A DNA stretch of 64,000 nucleotides from contig JAUPFP010000010.1 of the NCBI GenBank assembly GCA_036925085.1, forward strand, positions 4,349,996 to 4,413,995, written 5' to 3'. The notes under the pieces are model-generated. The model worked only from the letters and a program-made list of their open reading frames with translations, searched no databases and was not told the origin of the DNA. This DNA comes from Brachycybe producta. Lineage: Eukaryota > Arthropoda > Diplopoda > Playtdesmida > Andrognathidae. A program made the translations under genes and the position numbers. Each line of letters opens with the position of its first letter. Position 1 is the stretch's first letter. Positions 43,255-55,660 of the stretch are shown piece after piece.

Positions 43255-44757
43255 TTTATATATATTTATATATTTGAATTTGAATTTGAATTTGAAAAAT
43301 TACTCTGCAAGCAGCCATAAAGGCCTATGGCAGAGGGACAAGAGTCCAAGTGCAGCATAGAAAATGCATTGTCAAAACCAGAAAATATAAAACCCTAATG
43401 ATATAAACCCAACAATTTCAATATTTTTTAATGCTGCAAATATATGCATTGTCAAAACAAAACAACACTATGACTCCCATAAAATACGTTTTTCCTGCAC
43501 AAAATCCCCAGCAAGCGAGTTCCATTGTCGAATCGCCCTCGGGACAAATGACCAGTAATAAAAATCTGTTCGTGCAAAAATCTCTCCAACTTTGTTAGAG
43601 TGGTCACCCCTACCCAAATATAATGCCCTGCAAAGTTTACTTGAAGTAGGTTTAGGGCAAGAGCCTTCTTGCATTCGATTAAAGATATTAAGATTAAAAT
43701 CTGAACGTCTTGCAAGTAAACTATCCCAACCAAGCTCTGAAAGCATTTTAGTTACACTGTCGGCATATCCATATTTACCACAAACAAACCTAGCAGCCCT
43801 GCGTTGGACCATTTCTATAGAGTGAGCTAAGTCCTCAGTGTGGGGATTCCACACGGAGCTGCAGTATTCTAGATGGGGACGTACTAATGATTGATATGCT
43901 ATACATTTTACCTCCCTGGGACACCTTCTTAGAACGCGTTGACTAAACCTAAGCATCTGCATAGACTTGGAAATAATCTGTTCGACATGCAGCTTCCAAG
44001 AAAGTTTAGCTGTAATTGTTACCCCCAAATATTTATAAGAATTTACGTTATTAAGTGGAATGGCCCCTATTCTATATGGAAATATTATTGGATTTTTTCC
44101 CCTAGCTACCCTCATTACACAACATTTTCTCTTATTAAGTTGAAGTTGCCATTTAGAACACCATGCCTCTATTGCTTTCAAGTCACTATCAATAATATGG
44201 CAATCATTGTCAGAGGTAATCTCACGATAAATTATTGTATCATCTGCAAATAGCCGGCAATTGCTGCTAACTTGACTGTTGAGGTCATTGATATACAAAA
44301 GAAACAGAAGTGGACCCAACACACTACCCTGAGGAACCCCTGATGTAACCCCTATCCAGTCAGATTCAGACCCACCTGCAAGAACCCTTTGTTTCCTATC
44401 ACTCAAAAAAGAATGCACCCATTTATACACCTGTTCACCCAATCCATACCCACTAATTTTTGTCATTAGTTTTGAGTGAGAAACTGTGTCAAATGCCTTG
44501 CAGAGATCAAGAAAAACCAAATCTATCTGACTGCCTTTGTCTAAAATTTTCTGAAGGTCATCAACTAAAAGAATAAGCTGGGTTTCACATGAACGCCCCC
44601 TAAGAAACCCATGCTGGTTATCACACAAAAGATTGTTTTCCATAAGAAAATTCATTGAGGAGGAATATATAATATGTTCAAGGACCTTGCAAACTATCGA
44701 GGTTAAAGACGCGGGTCTGTAATTAGTTACCTGAGACTTGTCTCCTGATTTAAAAAT
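43255..44757 (-). mobile_element. 5'-truncated CR1/Jockey-type LINE
   Basis: Minus-strand non-LTR element with RT and C-terminal region. 3' tail is a short (ATTCAA)n-like array at 43272-43297. Its 3' UTR (GCACTTGGACTCTTGTCCCTCTGCCATAGGCC on the minus strand) is shared with 45430-45510. 5' end falls in a TA array. Confidence 0.8.
43468..44757 (-). pseudogene. LINE reverse transcriptase, 5' truncated but otherwise open
   Basis: About 428 codons in one open frame on the minus strand. RT blocks: NYRPASLTSIVCKVLEHI, QHGFLRGRSCETQL, VFLDLCKAFDTVSH, SGVPQGSVLGPLLFLLYINDL, catalytic RLFADDTIIY, then LQLNKRKC, YKYLGVTI and the C-terminal RRAARFVCGKY and FVPRAIRQWNSL segments. Motif spelling fits the CR1/Jockey group. 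The N-terminal endonuclease and first RT block are missing, so this copy cannot move alone. The leading codons of the open frame upstream of 44757 come from a TA repeat and are not part of the protein. Confidence 0.82.
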
Positions 44758-44786
44758 ATTTATATATACGTATATATATATACACT

Positions 44787-44867
<81 letters not shown>

Positions 44868-44868
<1 letters not shown>

Positions 44869-45150
44869 GAGTTGTTTACCCCCCCCCCCCCCAGGTTTTG
44901 GTGGGATCATGAGTTACTGGGTGTTACAATACTATATAATCAAGCAAGTATAATCAACAATCTGCATTTGTCTCGCCTGTAACCATATTTCTCATCTATT
45001 CAATTGTGTCTACAGCAGATACCAAAGAGAACGACCCTGGCACCGTATGGACTCATCTAAATCATCCACTCTCTCAGCGTAAGGCGGTATCCGCCACAAA
45101 CTAAAAGGGTTCAGACCAGAGCCCCATAACAAAAGCTGTTCACTGTTACA
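44868..45150. repeat. LTR fragments: family A (minus, 44868-44927) and family C (plus, 44928-45150)
   Basis: 44868-44927 is the first about 60 bp of a family A LTR on the minus strand, with a 15-base C run. 44928-45150 is the last part of a family C LTR (CGTAAGGCGGTATCC, CCCATAACA, ending CACTGTTACA). Confidence 0.7.
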
Positions 45151-45530
45151 TAGATCAGAAATTAGTTTATGTAAGTTTAAGGAAATTGTATGTGGTCAAT
45201 GTCCCAAACCACAGTCTAGTGATATATGTAAAACATTGTTTATGGGAAAGGGTAACCCCACTCAAGGAAAATTAGAGTTTTTTTGCCAAGACGTTTTTCC
45301 AAGGCTTATAACGACAATGGAATTATCTTCCTAAACAGGCTATTGATGATGTCATTAGTGAATTGTTGGTTTAATTTTCATGACTGCATTTATATTTTTT
45401 TGTATTTCCAATGCAGGTTATTTTTTGTAATTATATATTGACAATGCATCTTGCAGCACTTGGATCTTAAGATCCCTCTGTCATAGGCCAACCGGCTGCC
45501 TGCAGAGTATTTTTTTTGTAATTGTAACTG
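45151..45530 (+). pseudogene. 3' end of a CR1/Jockey-type LINE
   Basis: Plus-strand remains: QWNYLPKQAIDDVISELL near 45314-45370 corresponds to the LINE C-terminal RQWNSL region, and GCACTTGGATCTTAAGATCCCTCTGTCATAGGCC matches the 3' UTR of the LINE at 43255-44757. Confidence 0.6.
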
Positions 45531-46421
<891 letters not shown>

Positions 46422-46426
46422 TATAG

Positions 46427-46718
46427 GGCTCGGATTCTGATGCAATATCAACCGGAATGTTTCTCAATTTGTGGCCCAAAAGCCAATTGTGAAGTAATCA
46501 TCATCATTTGAGCAACTGTAATTATGTCTTTTCTAATCAAAAAACCTGGGTAGAGAGGCTAGATGTCTTGTTACTATCAGTTTTCAACTAGAGTTCTCGC
46601 CTCTAACCATTGTTTTTAATCATCTATTATCATCTAAACGAAATTGTCACTTCACAATTGGCACTTGGGCCACATATTGGAAAACATTCCGGTTGTTATT
46701 GCATCAAAATCCGAGCAG

Positions 46719-46722
<4 letters not shown>
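46427..46722. mobile_element. Foldback MITE of about 295 bp
   Basis: Left arm GGGCTCGGATTCTGATGCAAT...GCCAATTGTGAAGT and right arm with its complement ending ATTGCATCAAAATCCGAGC. Non-coding. Confidence 0.75.
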
Positions 46723-46788
<66 letters not shown>

Positions 46789-46797
46789 CATATATAT

Positions 46798-46858
<61 letters not shown>

Positions 46859-46859
<1 letters not shown>

Positions 46860-47035
46860 TAGGGTGGGTCGACAAAATTTTTTTTCCAAATACGAAAATG
46901 CCTGGGTTACTAACAGCCACGTTTACATTTTAAAAATCTAATTTCAAAAGTTATAGTCATTTCAAAACACCTGCAATAAACTAAAAAGCCATGTGGCCGG
47001 GGGGGGGGGGGGGAAATTGCTCCCGATCACAAATG
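46859..47035 (+). mobile_element. DNA transposon fragment D3 (left terminus)
   Basis: TTAGGGTGGGTCGACAAAATTTTTTTTCCAAATACGAAAATGCCTGGG matches the D1 terminal repeat for about 60 bp, then diverges. G-run at 46998-47013. Confidence 0.6.
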
Positions 47036-47159
47036 ATTGTCATTCAGGTAAAACAAGACATCATTGTTAAATTGAAATCGTCCTCACAAAGAACTATCAA
47101 CAGGAAGAGTATTTCATTGTCTAATAACATTCGCGGAAAAAAGACCAAAGATATGCATC

Positions 47160-47460
47160 AGTTCTAGCCATTAATTCTTTGAATGCCCGTGTCTTCCCTT
47201 ACAAGGATGTATATTTAATAAGTCATTAAGTAGGGAAATATTATCATCTGTCAGTAAACGTCTGAAAAGGTCAAGGCTTTGGTCATTTCTTCGGCTTGCT
47301 AATGATTCCCATTTTAGGTCTTTAAGTATAGAAGTTACACTGTCAGTATACACGTATCTTCCTTTCACAAATCTTGCGCCATATGCTGTACCATTTCTAT
47401 TTTGTGCTAAAGATTGGATATAAAACTTTACATATTGTATGTTTAATTGATGCATTATTT
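47160..47460 (-). pseudogene. LINE C-terminal fragment
   Basis: Minus strand reads ARFVKGRYVYTDSVTSILKDLKWESLASRRNDQSLDLFRRLL, homologous to ARFVCGKYGYADSVTKMLSELGWDSLLARRSDFNLNIFNRM in the LINE at 43255-44757. Separate, older copy. Confidence 0.7.
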
Positions 47461-47523
47461 CAAGTTTTCAAAATATCCTCCTTTCTTATCAAGACATTGC
47501 AGACATTTGTAAGAAACTGGATC

Positions 47524-48184
47524 AGCAACTCCTGCTCCCACCAAAACTATAGCCTGGGGGGTAAACAACTCCTGTTTGTTCCTCCCTCCTTTCCCAATTA
47601 ATATTCTGATGGCGGAGTGATACACTTAGGACCTTGGTCACTTGGACCTGGTTACACCTCGTAGGTGTACACAGGTCCAAGGTATAAAAGGACCATGTTC
47701 CTCTTTGTTCCTGGTCCTTGTCTTTGCTCTAAATATGTATTACGTAGATATTATTCCGTACCACATCATGGGCATGAGGACGCACCTTTAATGAAACAAT
47801 TCATCTTTGTATTCTTAGTGTTTCTATATGAAGATGAATAAAAGTGTTACAATAAGAAACTGCATTGTCTCTATGTTTGGAAACTAATAACTTCTCTTCA
47901 GAGGCCAGAGACACCATAAGATAAAGAGCGCATACCAATCCTGATACTGATGGTAAATATCAACAGGAGGAGATGTATATCAGTGTCGCTGGAGAGCAGC
48001 ATGGCCACCGTCCTTCTGCACAGATTTCACCCCCATGCAGGAGGACAATAGCAATCCATCGCCATCCAACTCTTTCTGTAGCTCGAATCTTCTCCGTGCG
48101 GGCACCGCGCGATGCAGAAAAGGGACGAGTTACAGAAAACATCATCTACAAGTTGGTCAGAAAAATAGTTGACGTCCAAAGCTC

Positions 48185-48187
<3 letters not shown>
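47524..48187 (+). repeat. Solo LTR (family A), first ~10 bp missing
   Basis: AGCAACTCCTGCTCCCACC to AAAGCTCACA. Promoter hairpin and GGTATAAAAGG near 47680. Followed by a TA array. Confidence 0.8.
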
Positions 48188-48226
<39 letters not shown>

Positions 48227-49081
48227 TGTGAGGTCATGATTTGACTTTGTCATGTGTCATGAATAACTATGACATAATCAAATTCCAGTGAGGTAATAAT
48301 AATTTAATTTGTAACCTTTGAATATTTTACTTTTGTAATGTTTTTTCTGTTGGTCACATGGTAACATTCTTGGTTAGTTCCACTGTATATAAAGAGCTGG
48401 GATTTTCTTCTTGTTACTCATTCTTGCTTCTGGAAGTCTGTGAGTGTGCCAGTTAAATTGTGGGCCAGATTCATCCTTTTAAAACCATCAGTGCAGGAAC
48501 TATTTACTGCTTTTGTTTCATCATGGTGTACGTCATTATGCCATCATTATTGTGTAGCCTTTTGTGCTTTATAATAGTCATCAATGAGTGAACTATATTT
48601 TCAACTGTTTCATCATTTTTGTGTAGCCTTTTGTGCTTTATAATAGTCATCAATGAGTGAACTATATTTTCAACTGTTTCATCTATGTTAGCATAGTATG
48701 AACTATTTTCAACTACATCTTATCATAATCTTCACCTCTCGATCTAACTTCAAATCATCTGGTATTGCATGAAATCCACTCCAGCAAGAAACAACACTGG
48801 TTTGCATGAACACCCTAACTTCATGTTTAACTTCATTTCGGAGTTGAAGTTGTACTTCCTCTTGACCATGTGCAAGAACTTCCATTTGTATTTTGTGGGT
48901 TATTTAATCATATTTTTAAATGCCATTATTTATTCATATTTTGTAAACTAAACAGCTATTGTTATTAATTTATTTAAGTCTGTCTTATTATATTAAATTA
49001 TATTTAAATCATAATTATCTCACTGGAGTTTTCTTAGGTAAGGGAATTAATTAATTATACAAACACCAACTAACCCTTACA
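48227..49081 (+). repeat. Candidate solo LTR of another family (D)
   Basis: TGTGAGGTCA start and CTAACCCTTACA end give short inverted termini; TATATAAAGAGC near 48386 could be a promoter. Holds two tandem copies of a 71-bp unit (TTGTGTAGCCTTTTGTGCTTTATAATAG..., about 48549-48690). LTR identity is inferred from the ends only. Confidence 0.45.
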
Positions 49082-49509
49082 TATATATATATACATATAT
49101 ATATATATACATATATATAATTAAACATACATATTTATATACATTAGGGTGGGTCAAAAAAAAAATTTTCAAAGTACAAAAATGCCTGGGGTGGCAAAAG
49201 TTGACTATTAGAACCTATAATTATCATGCAAAATTTGGACAAAATCGGTCAACATCTTCTGCCCCCACCGACGCCATCTTGGTTCCACTGCGATTTTAAT
49301 AGGCATTTTGCCTGTTTTTTTGTTTGGAGGACTACAGGTATCTTTAATAGGTCCAAATCCTTGTATTTAAATGCTCTATAAGGTGTCAGAAAGAGGAAGA
49401 AGGAATTCCTAATCCTTCATCGGATTTATGGCAAAAATTGTTTTTTTTTTGTTTCAGGAAGATTGAACCTGAGCGAATAGCGGAAAACTCATTGACGAAC
49501 TTTTAAGAA

Positions 49510-50475
49510 ATGGAATCAGGTTCGAACTCAAAATGTAGCTCGAAATACATAACAAGAGCAATAACAATATGTCCTATATTCGGGCATCCATGTGATTTCA
49601 AGCAGAATATTCTAGCGACTCATGCTGATCTGATGAGATGCTGCCAATGGGTGCGTTACAATAAAAAAAATATCGCAAAAGAACCTTCATTTAAAGAAAT
49701 CAGCGAAGAAGTGGCACAGAAAATCGAGTGCATCTGGAACACTGCCTCCATTCCCGTCATATCTCACCAGAGGATTCTAGAACTGTTAAGGCGCTATCAC
49801 GAGCAATACATGAAATTGCTGAAGATACCTAAGAAGAGACAAAATCAAGAAGCATCCCAACAGAAACAAGCAGAATTCCAAAAAAGGGAATACAAGCTGT
49901 TCGACATCGCGGCATGCAAATGTGACTTGCTAGTGGAGACGGATAGATGCAGCTGCACGAAAGAACAAAAGATTCCCTTGCATGAGGTCAAGTTTTTATT
50001 GGATCAAAGAACTGACAGGAAAATGGCAATTGGCTCCTGTGATGTTCAAACTACACGAACATTGGGACGGAGGGCTTTGAGAAGAGCAGATGAAAATCGA
50101 CGTCTTTGCCAGTCTGATGCAGACCAGACCACTGCCTCCAACACTGCTCAAGACGATGACAATCACAGTTCGATGTCATCAACTGCTAAGCCGAATAGTG
50201 AGTCTGATTCTCATTCGGATGATGTTCCCGACTCAAATCAACCTTCCACTTCCTATCAAACTCAGATTCCCGGCAAGCGAAAGCAAATGAGACTCCATCT
50301 GAAAACTTTTTCCACCACTGCTGACAGATACGGTGTCTCTGATCGGGCTGCCGCTTCCCTTACCTCAGCTATGCTTCAAGATATTGGATTAATCACACTT
50401 GATGACACATCAAACGTAATCGACAAAAGTAAAATCAGAAGAGAGCGGCAAAAGTCGACAGCTCAATGTTGGTGA
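49510..50475 (+). pseudogene. D1 transposase, N-terminal part
   Basis: ATG 49510, 321 codons. Cys-rich segments (CPIFGHPCDF; FDIAACKCDLLVETDRCSC) suggest zinc binding. A WNTASIPVISHQRILELL helix and a LLDQRTDRKMAIG block parallel the D2 fragment. A Ser/Asp-rich linker (about 200-255) follows, then a second helical part (RAAASLTSAMLQDIGLI). The frame stops at 50473; the homologous protein continues in the next frame (NVGELYSMQLLGLFF), so one frameshift lies near 50465. Left TIR ends about 55 bp upstream of the ATG. Confidence 0.7.
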
Positions 50476-51100
50476 ATTGTATTCAATGCAGCTACTTGGC
50501 CTCTTTTTTGACAGTAAAAAAGACAGCACCCTTGTTCAAGTCAAGAAAGATGATAAATATTACAGAGAGAAACAGACCCAAGAGCATGTAATGCTTGTCC
50601 GACAACCAGAAAATGAATACTTGGGTCATGTGACACCTGAAACAAGCACTGCACGGAGAATCACAGAAGCCATTGTTGATTTTTGGGAGGAGAATGCCAT
50701 TGATAGGTCGAAGTTGTCTGTCGTTGGATGCGAAGGCACCGTGACGAACACTGGCAGCAAAGGGGGTGTTGTACGCTTATTAGAGAAAGAGCTAGGAAGG
50801 CCTTTGCAGTGGCTGGTATGTTTGCTACATGCCAACGAACTGCCACTTCGCCATCTATTCCAGCACTTAGATGGTGCCACAACTGGCCCACGCGGTTATT
50901 TCAGAATAATCGAGAAGCAACTTAACACCTGCAAAAACTTACCATTGGCATCATTCGCTCCAATTGACAGCATTGTGCCAACTCTGCCACAGGAAATCAT
51001 TCAAGATTTAAGCACCGACCAGAAATATCTGTACAAGATTTGTGCAGCAGTTCGTCGTGGGGATTGTTCCATAGACTTGTTCTGGAGTACCTGGAGCGGT
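50466..51100 (+). pseudogene. D1 transposase, middle part
   Basis: Frame from about 50466 reads LYSMQLLGLFFDSKKD, ...TARRITEAIVDFWEENAIDRSKLSVVGCEGTVTNTGSKGGVVRLLEKELGRPLQWLVCLLHANELPLRHLFQ, LDGATTGPRGYF and STDQKYLYKICAAV. VGCEGTVTNTG looks like the first catalytic strand of an RNase H-like (DDE) transposase; I recall relatives with D where E stands here, which would make this copy inactive. A second frameshift lies at about 51090. Confidence 0.65.
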
Positions 51101-51722
51101 ATCGCACTCACATTGGATTACGATGGCAAACAGACTATTCAGATTATATGTTGGCACGGAAAACCCATCTGAAGAGCTATGCTCCATTGTTGAGTACGTC
51201 TTGCACGTATATGCACCGATGTGGTTTACCATTAAGTGGAACCCACCCTGCAAAGATGGTTCAAAACATCTTTGGAAAACAATCGCTTTTGCTCGATACC
51301 TGCTGCGAGAACTCAATGAAGTTGTTTTCCATAGTATCCAGAGAAATGCATATTTCGCCAGTCCGGAGAATATGCTACTGGCAGACCAACAGAATTTCAG
51401 GGAATTCATAATTCCAATTCTGAACTTCGATTCCGAGGATTACGTGAACCTCATTTGGTGGCAAGACTGCGATATCACAGAGCCTCCTGTCACTACTGGA
51501 CTGTTAGAAGCAGAAATATGGCTGTTCGTGAGTGAAAGGCAGGAGGTTCCAAAATTTCCTTGCCATAATCAGAGCGTCGAAAGGAATGTGAAATTAGTGA
51601 CCGAAGCTTCCGGTTCGGTTTGTGGGGCTGAAGCAAGAGAGGGATTTATTCGGAACAAGATTTATTCAAGAAGTGTCATGCCAGATTTCACAATGAAAGC
51701 CGCGTATAAGGCCATCAAGTAA
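51099..51722 (+). pseudogene. D1 transposase, C-terminal part
   Basis: Third frame: AVSHSHWITMANRLFRLYVGT, VLHVYAPMWFTIKWNPPCKDGSKHLWKTI, RYLLRELNEVVFHSIQRNAYFASPENMLLA, ending with ...RSVMPDFTMKAAYKAIK and a stop at 51720. Aromatic- and Trp-rich helices fit the C-terminal part of a cut-and-paste transposase. The LINE insertion begins six bases after the stop. Confidence 0.7.
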
Positions 51723-51726
51723 TTAC

Positions 51727-52120
51727 TGCATGAGGATAGAATGCAGGTAGCTGAGATGAGAATGCTAAGGTTTATGAGTGGGGTGACCAGAAGGGATAGG
51801 ATCAGAAATGATTTTATTAGGGGTAGTGTAGGGGTAACAAATATAGTAGAAAAGATGCAGGAAAATAGGCTGCGGTGGTTTGGGCATGTCCTCAGGAGTG
51901 GAGAAGATGGGCTGCTGAGACAGGCAATGAACTTAGACCGGGGAATAAAACGGGGTAGAGGAAGACCCAAGCAAACCTGGGATGTGGTAGTAAAACGGGA
52001 TATGGTGGCATGTGGGGTCACTGGGGGCTTGGTGCAAAATCGGAACGAGTGGAGAGTTAGAACCAGCAAGGCCGACCCTGCTGCTTGCGGGATAAGGTAC
52101 AGGAAATGATGATGATGATG
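51727..52120 (+). mobile_element. 5'-truncated RTE-like LINE nested in D1
   Basis: Nearly the same as 17947-18330: codons MRMLRFMSGVTRRDRIRNDF, RWFGHVLRSGEDGLLRQAMNLDRG, RGRPKQTWDVVVKRDM and [13 protein letters not shown] are open (51741-52109), followed by a GATGATGATGATGA tail. Better preserved than the long copy at 15105-18335. Confidence 0.85.
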
Positions 52121-52534
52121 AGTTTTGCAAAATATGATTTTAAGTAACGCACGGCATTATGTTTCAAACTCTATATTGTAGTGCGTCTGCATTTTTACTT
52201 AGATAATTAAAATTTTGCCATGAAACCGATGAAAGATTAGGTAATAGGTATTCCTTCTTCCTCTTTCTGACACCTTATAGATACATAGAGCATTTAAATA
52301 CAAGGATTTGGACCTATTAAAGATACCTGTAGTACTCCAAACAAAAAAGTTATATCCGAAAACAGGCAAAATGCCTATTAAAATCGTAGTGAAACCAAAA
52401 TGGCAATCGTGGGGGCAGAAGATGTTGACCAATTTTGTCAAAATTTTGCATGATAATTATAGGGTATAATAGTCTACTTTTGCCACCCCAGGCATTTTCG
52501 TATTTGGAAAAAAAAATTTTTCGACCACCCAAAT

Positions 52535-52608
<74 letters not shown>

Positions 52609-52649
52609 GTACATATATATATACATACATATATATATACATACATATA

Positions 52650-53337
52650 TGTAACACCCTGTAAATCGTGATCCCGCCAAAACCATAGCCTGGGGGGTAA
52701 ACAACTCTCAACCGTCCCTCCCTCCTCTCTGACTCACCTTTCTGACTCATGCCCAAGCGGCGGATTGATACATAAAGGACCATGGTCACTTGGACCTGGT
52801 TACACCTCGCAGGTGTACACGGGTCCAAGGTATAAAAGGACCATGTTCCTCTTTGTTAAGTAGTTCTTTCCTTTGCCTGTTTTTGAGATAAATTCCAAAT
52901 CATGGGCCTGAGGATTCACCGTTAGTATTTTACTATTCACCCTTGTATCTGTACTTCTTACAAGGAATGAATAAAAGTGTTGTAACAAGAAGTAGCGTTG
53001 TCTCTATGTCTTTATGTTAATAACTTCTCTTCAGAGGCCGGAGGTTTCATAGGGCAGGAGCTATACGATTCTCAGCAGCTACAACATCTTCTCTAGTCGG
53101 AATACCGATGGAGAAGATGTATATCAGCATCAACCGGAAGAGAGAGAGATGGCCGCCACTCTCCTGCATCGATTACACCCCCATGCAGAAGAGTGACTAC
53201 AATCTATCTCCATCCAGCTCTCTCTACAGCTCGGATCTTCTCTGGGCAGGTGTCATACTGCTCAGAGAAGAAACGAAAAGTAGAAAATGTCATCTAAAGG
53301 TTGGTAATAAAATATTGGTTGATGTCAAAAGCTCACA
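52650..53337 (+). repeat. 5' LTR of element 2
   Basis: TGTAACACCC to GCTCACA, 688 bp. Promoter TATAAAAG at about 52831 with inverted repeat CTTGGACC...GGTCCAAG upstream. AATAAA at about 52968. Confidence 0.95.
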
Positions 53338-53339
53338 TT

Positions 53340-53357
53340 TGGTGGAGGTGCGGGGTA
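53340..53357 (+). promoter_or_regulatory. tRNA-Ala-type primer-binding site, element 2
   Basis: TGGTGGAGGTGCGGGGTA, same as at 233-250. Confidence 0.8.
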
Positions 53358-53456
53358 TAGCTCCATCTGCCTTCTCCGACCTGTAAACAGAAGCCGTCCT
53401 TTGTCCTAAGTCTCGTGATTGTGCCTCACGAGGCTTCGTCCGTCCTTTCTATGTTG

Positions 53457-53812
53457 GAGCCACGTATGGAGACCCTCGATAGCGTCAAAGTCAACCGCGT
53501 GGCGCCTGTCTGTAAAACCGCGTATGGAGACCCTCGATCACGTCAAAGTCAACCGCGCGGCGTCCTTTGTGTTGGAACCACGTGTGGAGACCCTCGATAG
53601 CGTCAAAGTCGACCACGTGGCGCCTTTGTAAAACCGCGTATGGAGGCCCTCGATCACGTCAAAGCCAACCGCGCGGCGTCCTTTGTGTTGGAACCACGTA
53701 TGGAGGCCCTCGATAGCGTCAAAGCCAACCGCGTGGCGCCTTTTTATGTTGGGACCATGTATGGAGGCCCTCGATCACGTCAAAGCCAACCGCATGGTAC
53801 CGTTTTTGTGGA
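53457..53812 (+). repeat. Tandem ~60-bp leader array, element 2
   Basis: Same six units as 350-705 with one or two base changes. Confidence 0.85.
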
Positions 53813-55516
53813 ATCGCGAAAGAGACTTGTGGCTACACACACCACGTGTCGACCGCGCGATTCTGTGTCCTGTCCTTAGAGACACATGTTAAAGGAACTG
53901 CTGCATCGACATCCATCAAGCACGTGGGCAACACCTTGGTAGTAGTTCTTTGACACATGTGTTTCCGTCCGTGTTTTTGTATTTTATGTTTCCATTATCG
54001 TCACCCACTTTCACCTTTGTTCTTCTTTAATTTTCAAAGTGAAACCCACACTCCGTGGGCAACACTTTAAACAAATTCTTCTTACTCTCCGAGAGGAGTT
54101 TGCAGTCTCATTATGAGATGAGCAAACAAATCTCATCTACTAATCTATTCACCTATTAATAGGCTTTTAAAGGACGTGTGTGTCTTTTAAAATGTCCTAT
54201 CATCTTCACTCTTCATCTTTAATTTTCAAGCAAGATTCTCCCTAACTCTATTTCATTGTTAGGGGGCTTACAAGCTTAAAACACACTTTTTCTAGCCACG
54301 TGGGACTTTCTTGTCCCCGCTTTTCTTTGTTCTTTGTTTTTACACTTGTGTTTCCCTTGGGACCCTCTATGTCCCAAGTCATGTTCTTCAGTTTCTTCAT
54401 CATCATCACCTCAATGCATCATCACATGAACTTTCTCCATTGGACAGCACTGAAGCCTGGCCGCCATCTTGGATCGACCGGACACTCTTCAAAAAGTGCC
54501 AACGGAGCGGTTTTTCGCTCCATGTGACTCATTGTTGTACCTTCTCTCATCTTTTTGTGTTCTCTTCTCTTCTCTTCTCTTCCAGAGGGTTGCACTCACG
54601 CGCCCCCTGGCGGAGTTCCTCTTGTTAGAGAAAACTTCTCTTTTTCTTTGAATTTTCTCTTTTTGTGTCTTTCTCCTGGCCACCATAAAAACGTGCCCCG
54701 GAGGAACTTTTCAATCATCAATTTTTGGACATTGCAATAAACTGACCGGAAGTGGCCACCACAGCGCCACCTACGGACTTCTTCATTCTACTCAACATAG
54801 TCCCTCACTGGGCACTGACTCTGTCTTTTTCATCCAGAGCCATCCAGCAGTGAGGACTCAAAATTTCTACAGTCTGAACATTTCTTCTGGTTCACCAAGC
54901 ATTTAGCTTGTTGAACACACTTCAATTTCTACACTGTTTTACTTTTTTAATAAAACTAAATTAAAACTTTTGATGTGCGGGCACCGCACCTAAGTTTTAA
55001 ACTTTCCAAGTAAAACAGCTTTCTTCTCTTGCTTTCAGGAGAGTTCAGCCATCTTGAACTTCTCCTTTGTTTGTGCATTTAAAAAGTTCAGCCATCTTGA
55101 ACTTTTTGTTCTTTGTGTGTTCTTTACACACACACTCTTCATTCTTGTTTCCAAGTAAAACTAAAAGTGCGGGCACCGCGCTCTAGCTTTACTCTTCGTA
55201 TTGCTTGCCTCTTCTTCAGGCAACTGCAATACACTTTCATTTCTAATTCACTTTCCGCAGTGCAATTTCGATTGGGTGGTGTACCACGCTCGCAATTGCA
55301 TTGTACATCTGTTGTTTCTTCATCGAGACTTTAGGGGATTCGTATAACCTCCACGTGGTCACCAAATACCACGTGTAGAGAGAGATCTTACCAAAATTGA
55401 TACTCAATAAAGAATTTACAAACACACTGTACCAGTTGGGATCGTCACACCCAACTGAAGAACAACGCCAACACCAACACAGCCACTTAAACAACGGTAC
55501 CATCTTTATTAAACGT
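53813..55516 (+). other. Long untranslated leader of element 2
   Basis: Close match to 706-2430 of element 1 apart from a replaced patch at about 53885-53945. No gene. Similarity falls after about 55260. Confidence 0.7.
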
Positions 55517-55570
55517 AGGTAAACTATCGTCACTCAGTGTATAAGGGTACGATAGTGTCGGTTGCCGACG
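55517..55570 (+). promoter_or_regulatory. Donor-like site and tandem hairpins, element 2
   Basis: AG|GTAAAC at 55517-55524, stem CTATCGT/ACGATAG (55524-55530 with 55549-55555) and GTCGG/CCGAC (55557-55569), as in element 1. Confidence 0.55.
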
Positions 55571-55660
55571 GAAAGACCGCGATCTACAGCGGGATCAACG
55601 GCCAAACCTACAAAACACCGACTTACATTGACCACTACGTGTTGCACAAGCCTTAATACA

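Larger units (their letters stand above)
49144..52533 (+). mobile_element. DNA transposon D1 with ~310-bp terminal inverted repeats
   Basis: Left TIR 49144-about 49455, right TIR about 52196-52533, near-complementary over the full length, starting TTAGGGTGGGTC and TTTGGGTGGTCG. Encodes a transposase in three frames. A truncated RTE LINE (51727-52120) is nested before the right TIR. The flanks are AT-rich, so target duplication is unclear. I cannot place it in a named superfamily. Confidence 0.8.

Noticed and set aside
53640-53892. Small leader ORFs repeated in elements 1 and 2
   Set aside because: They follow the tandem leader array in two overlapping frames; no sign of a real protein.
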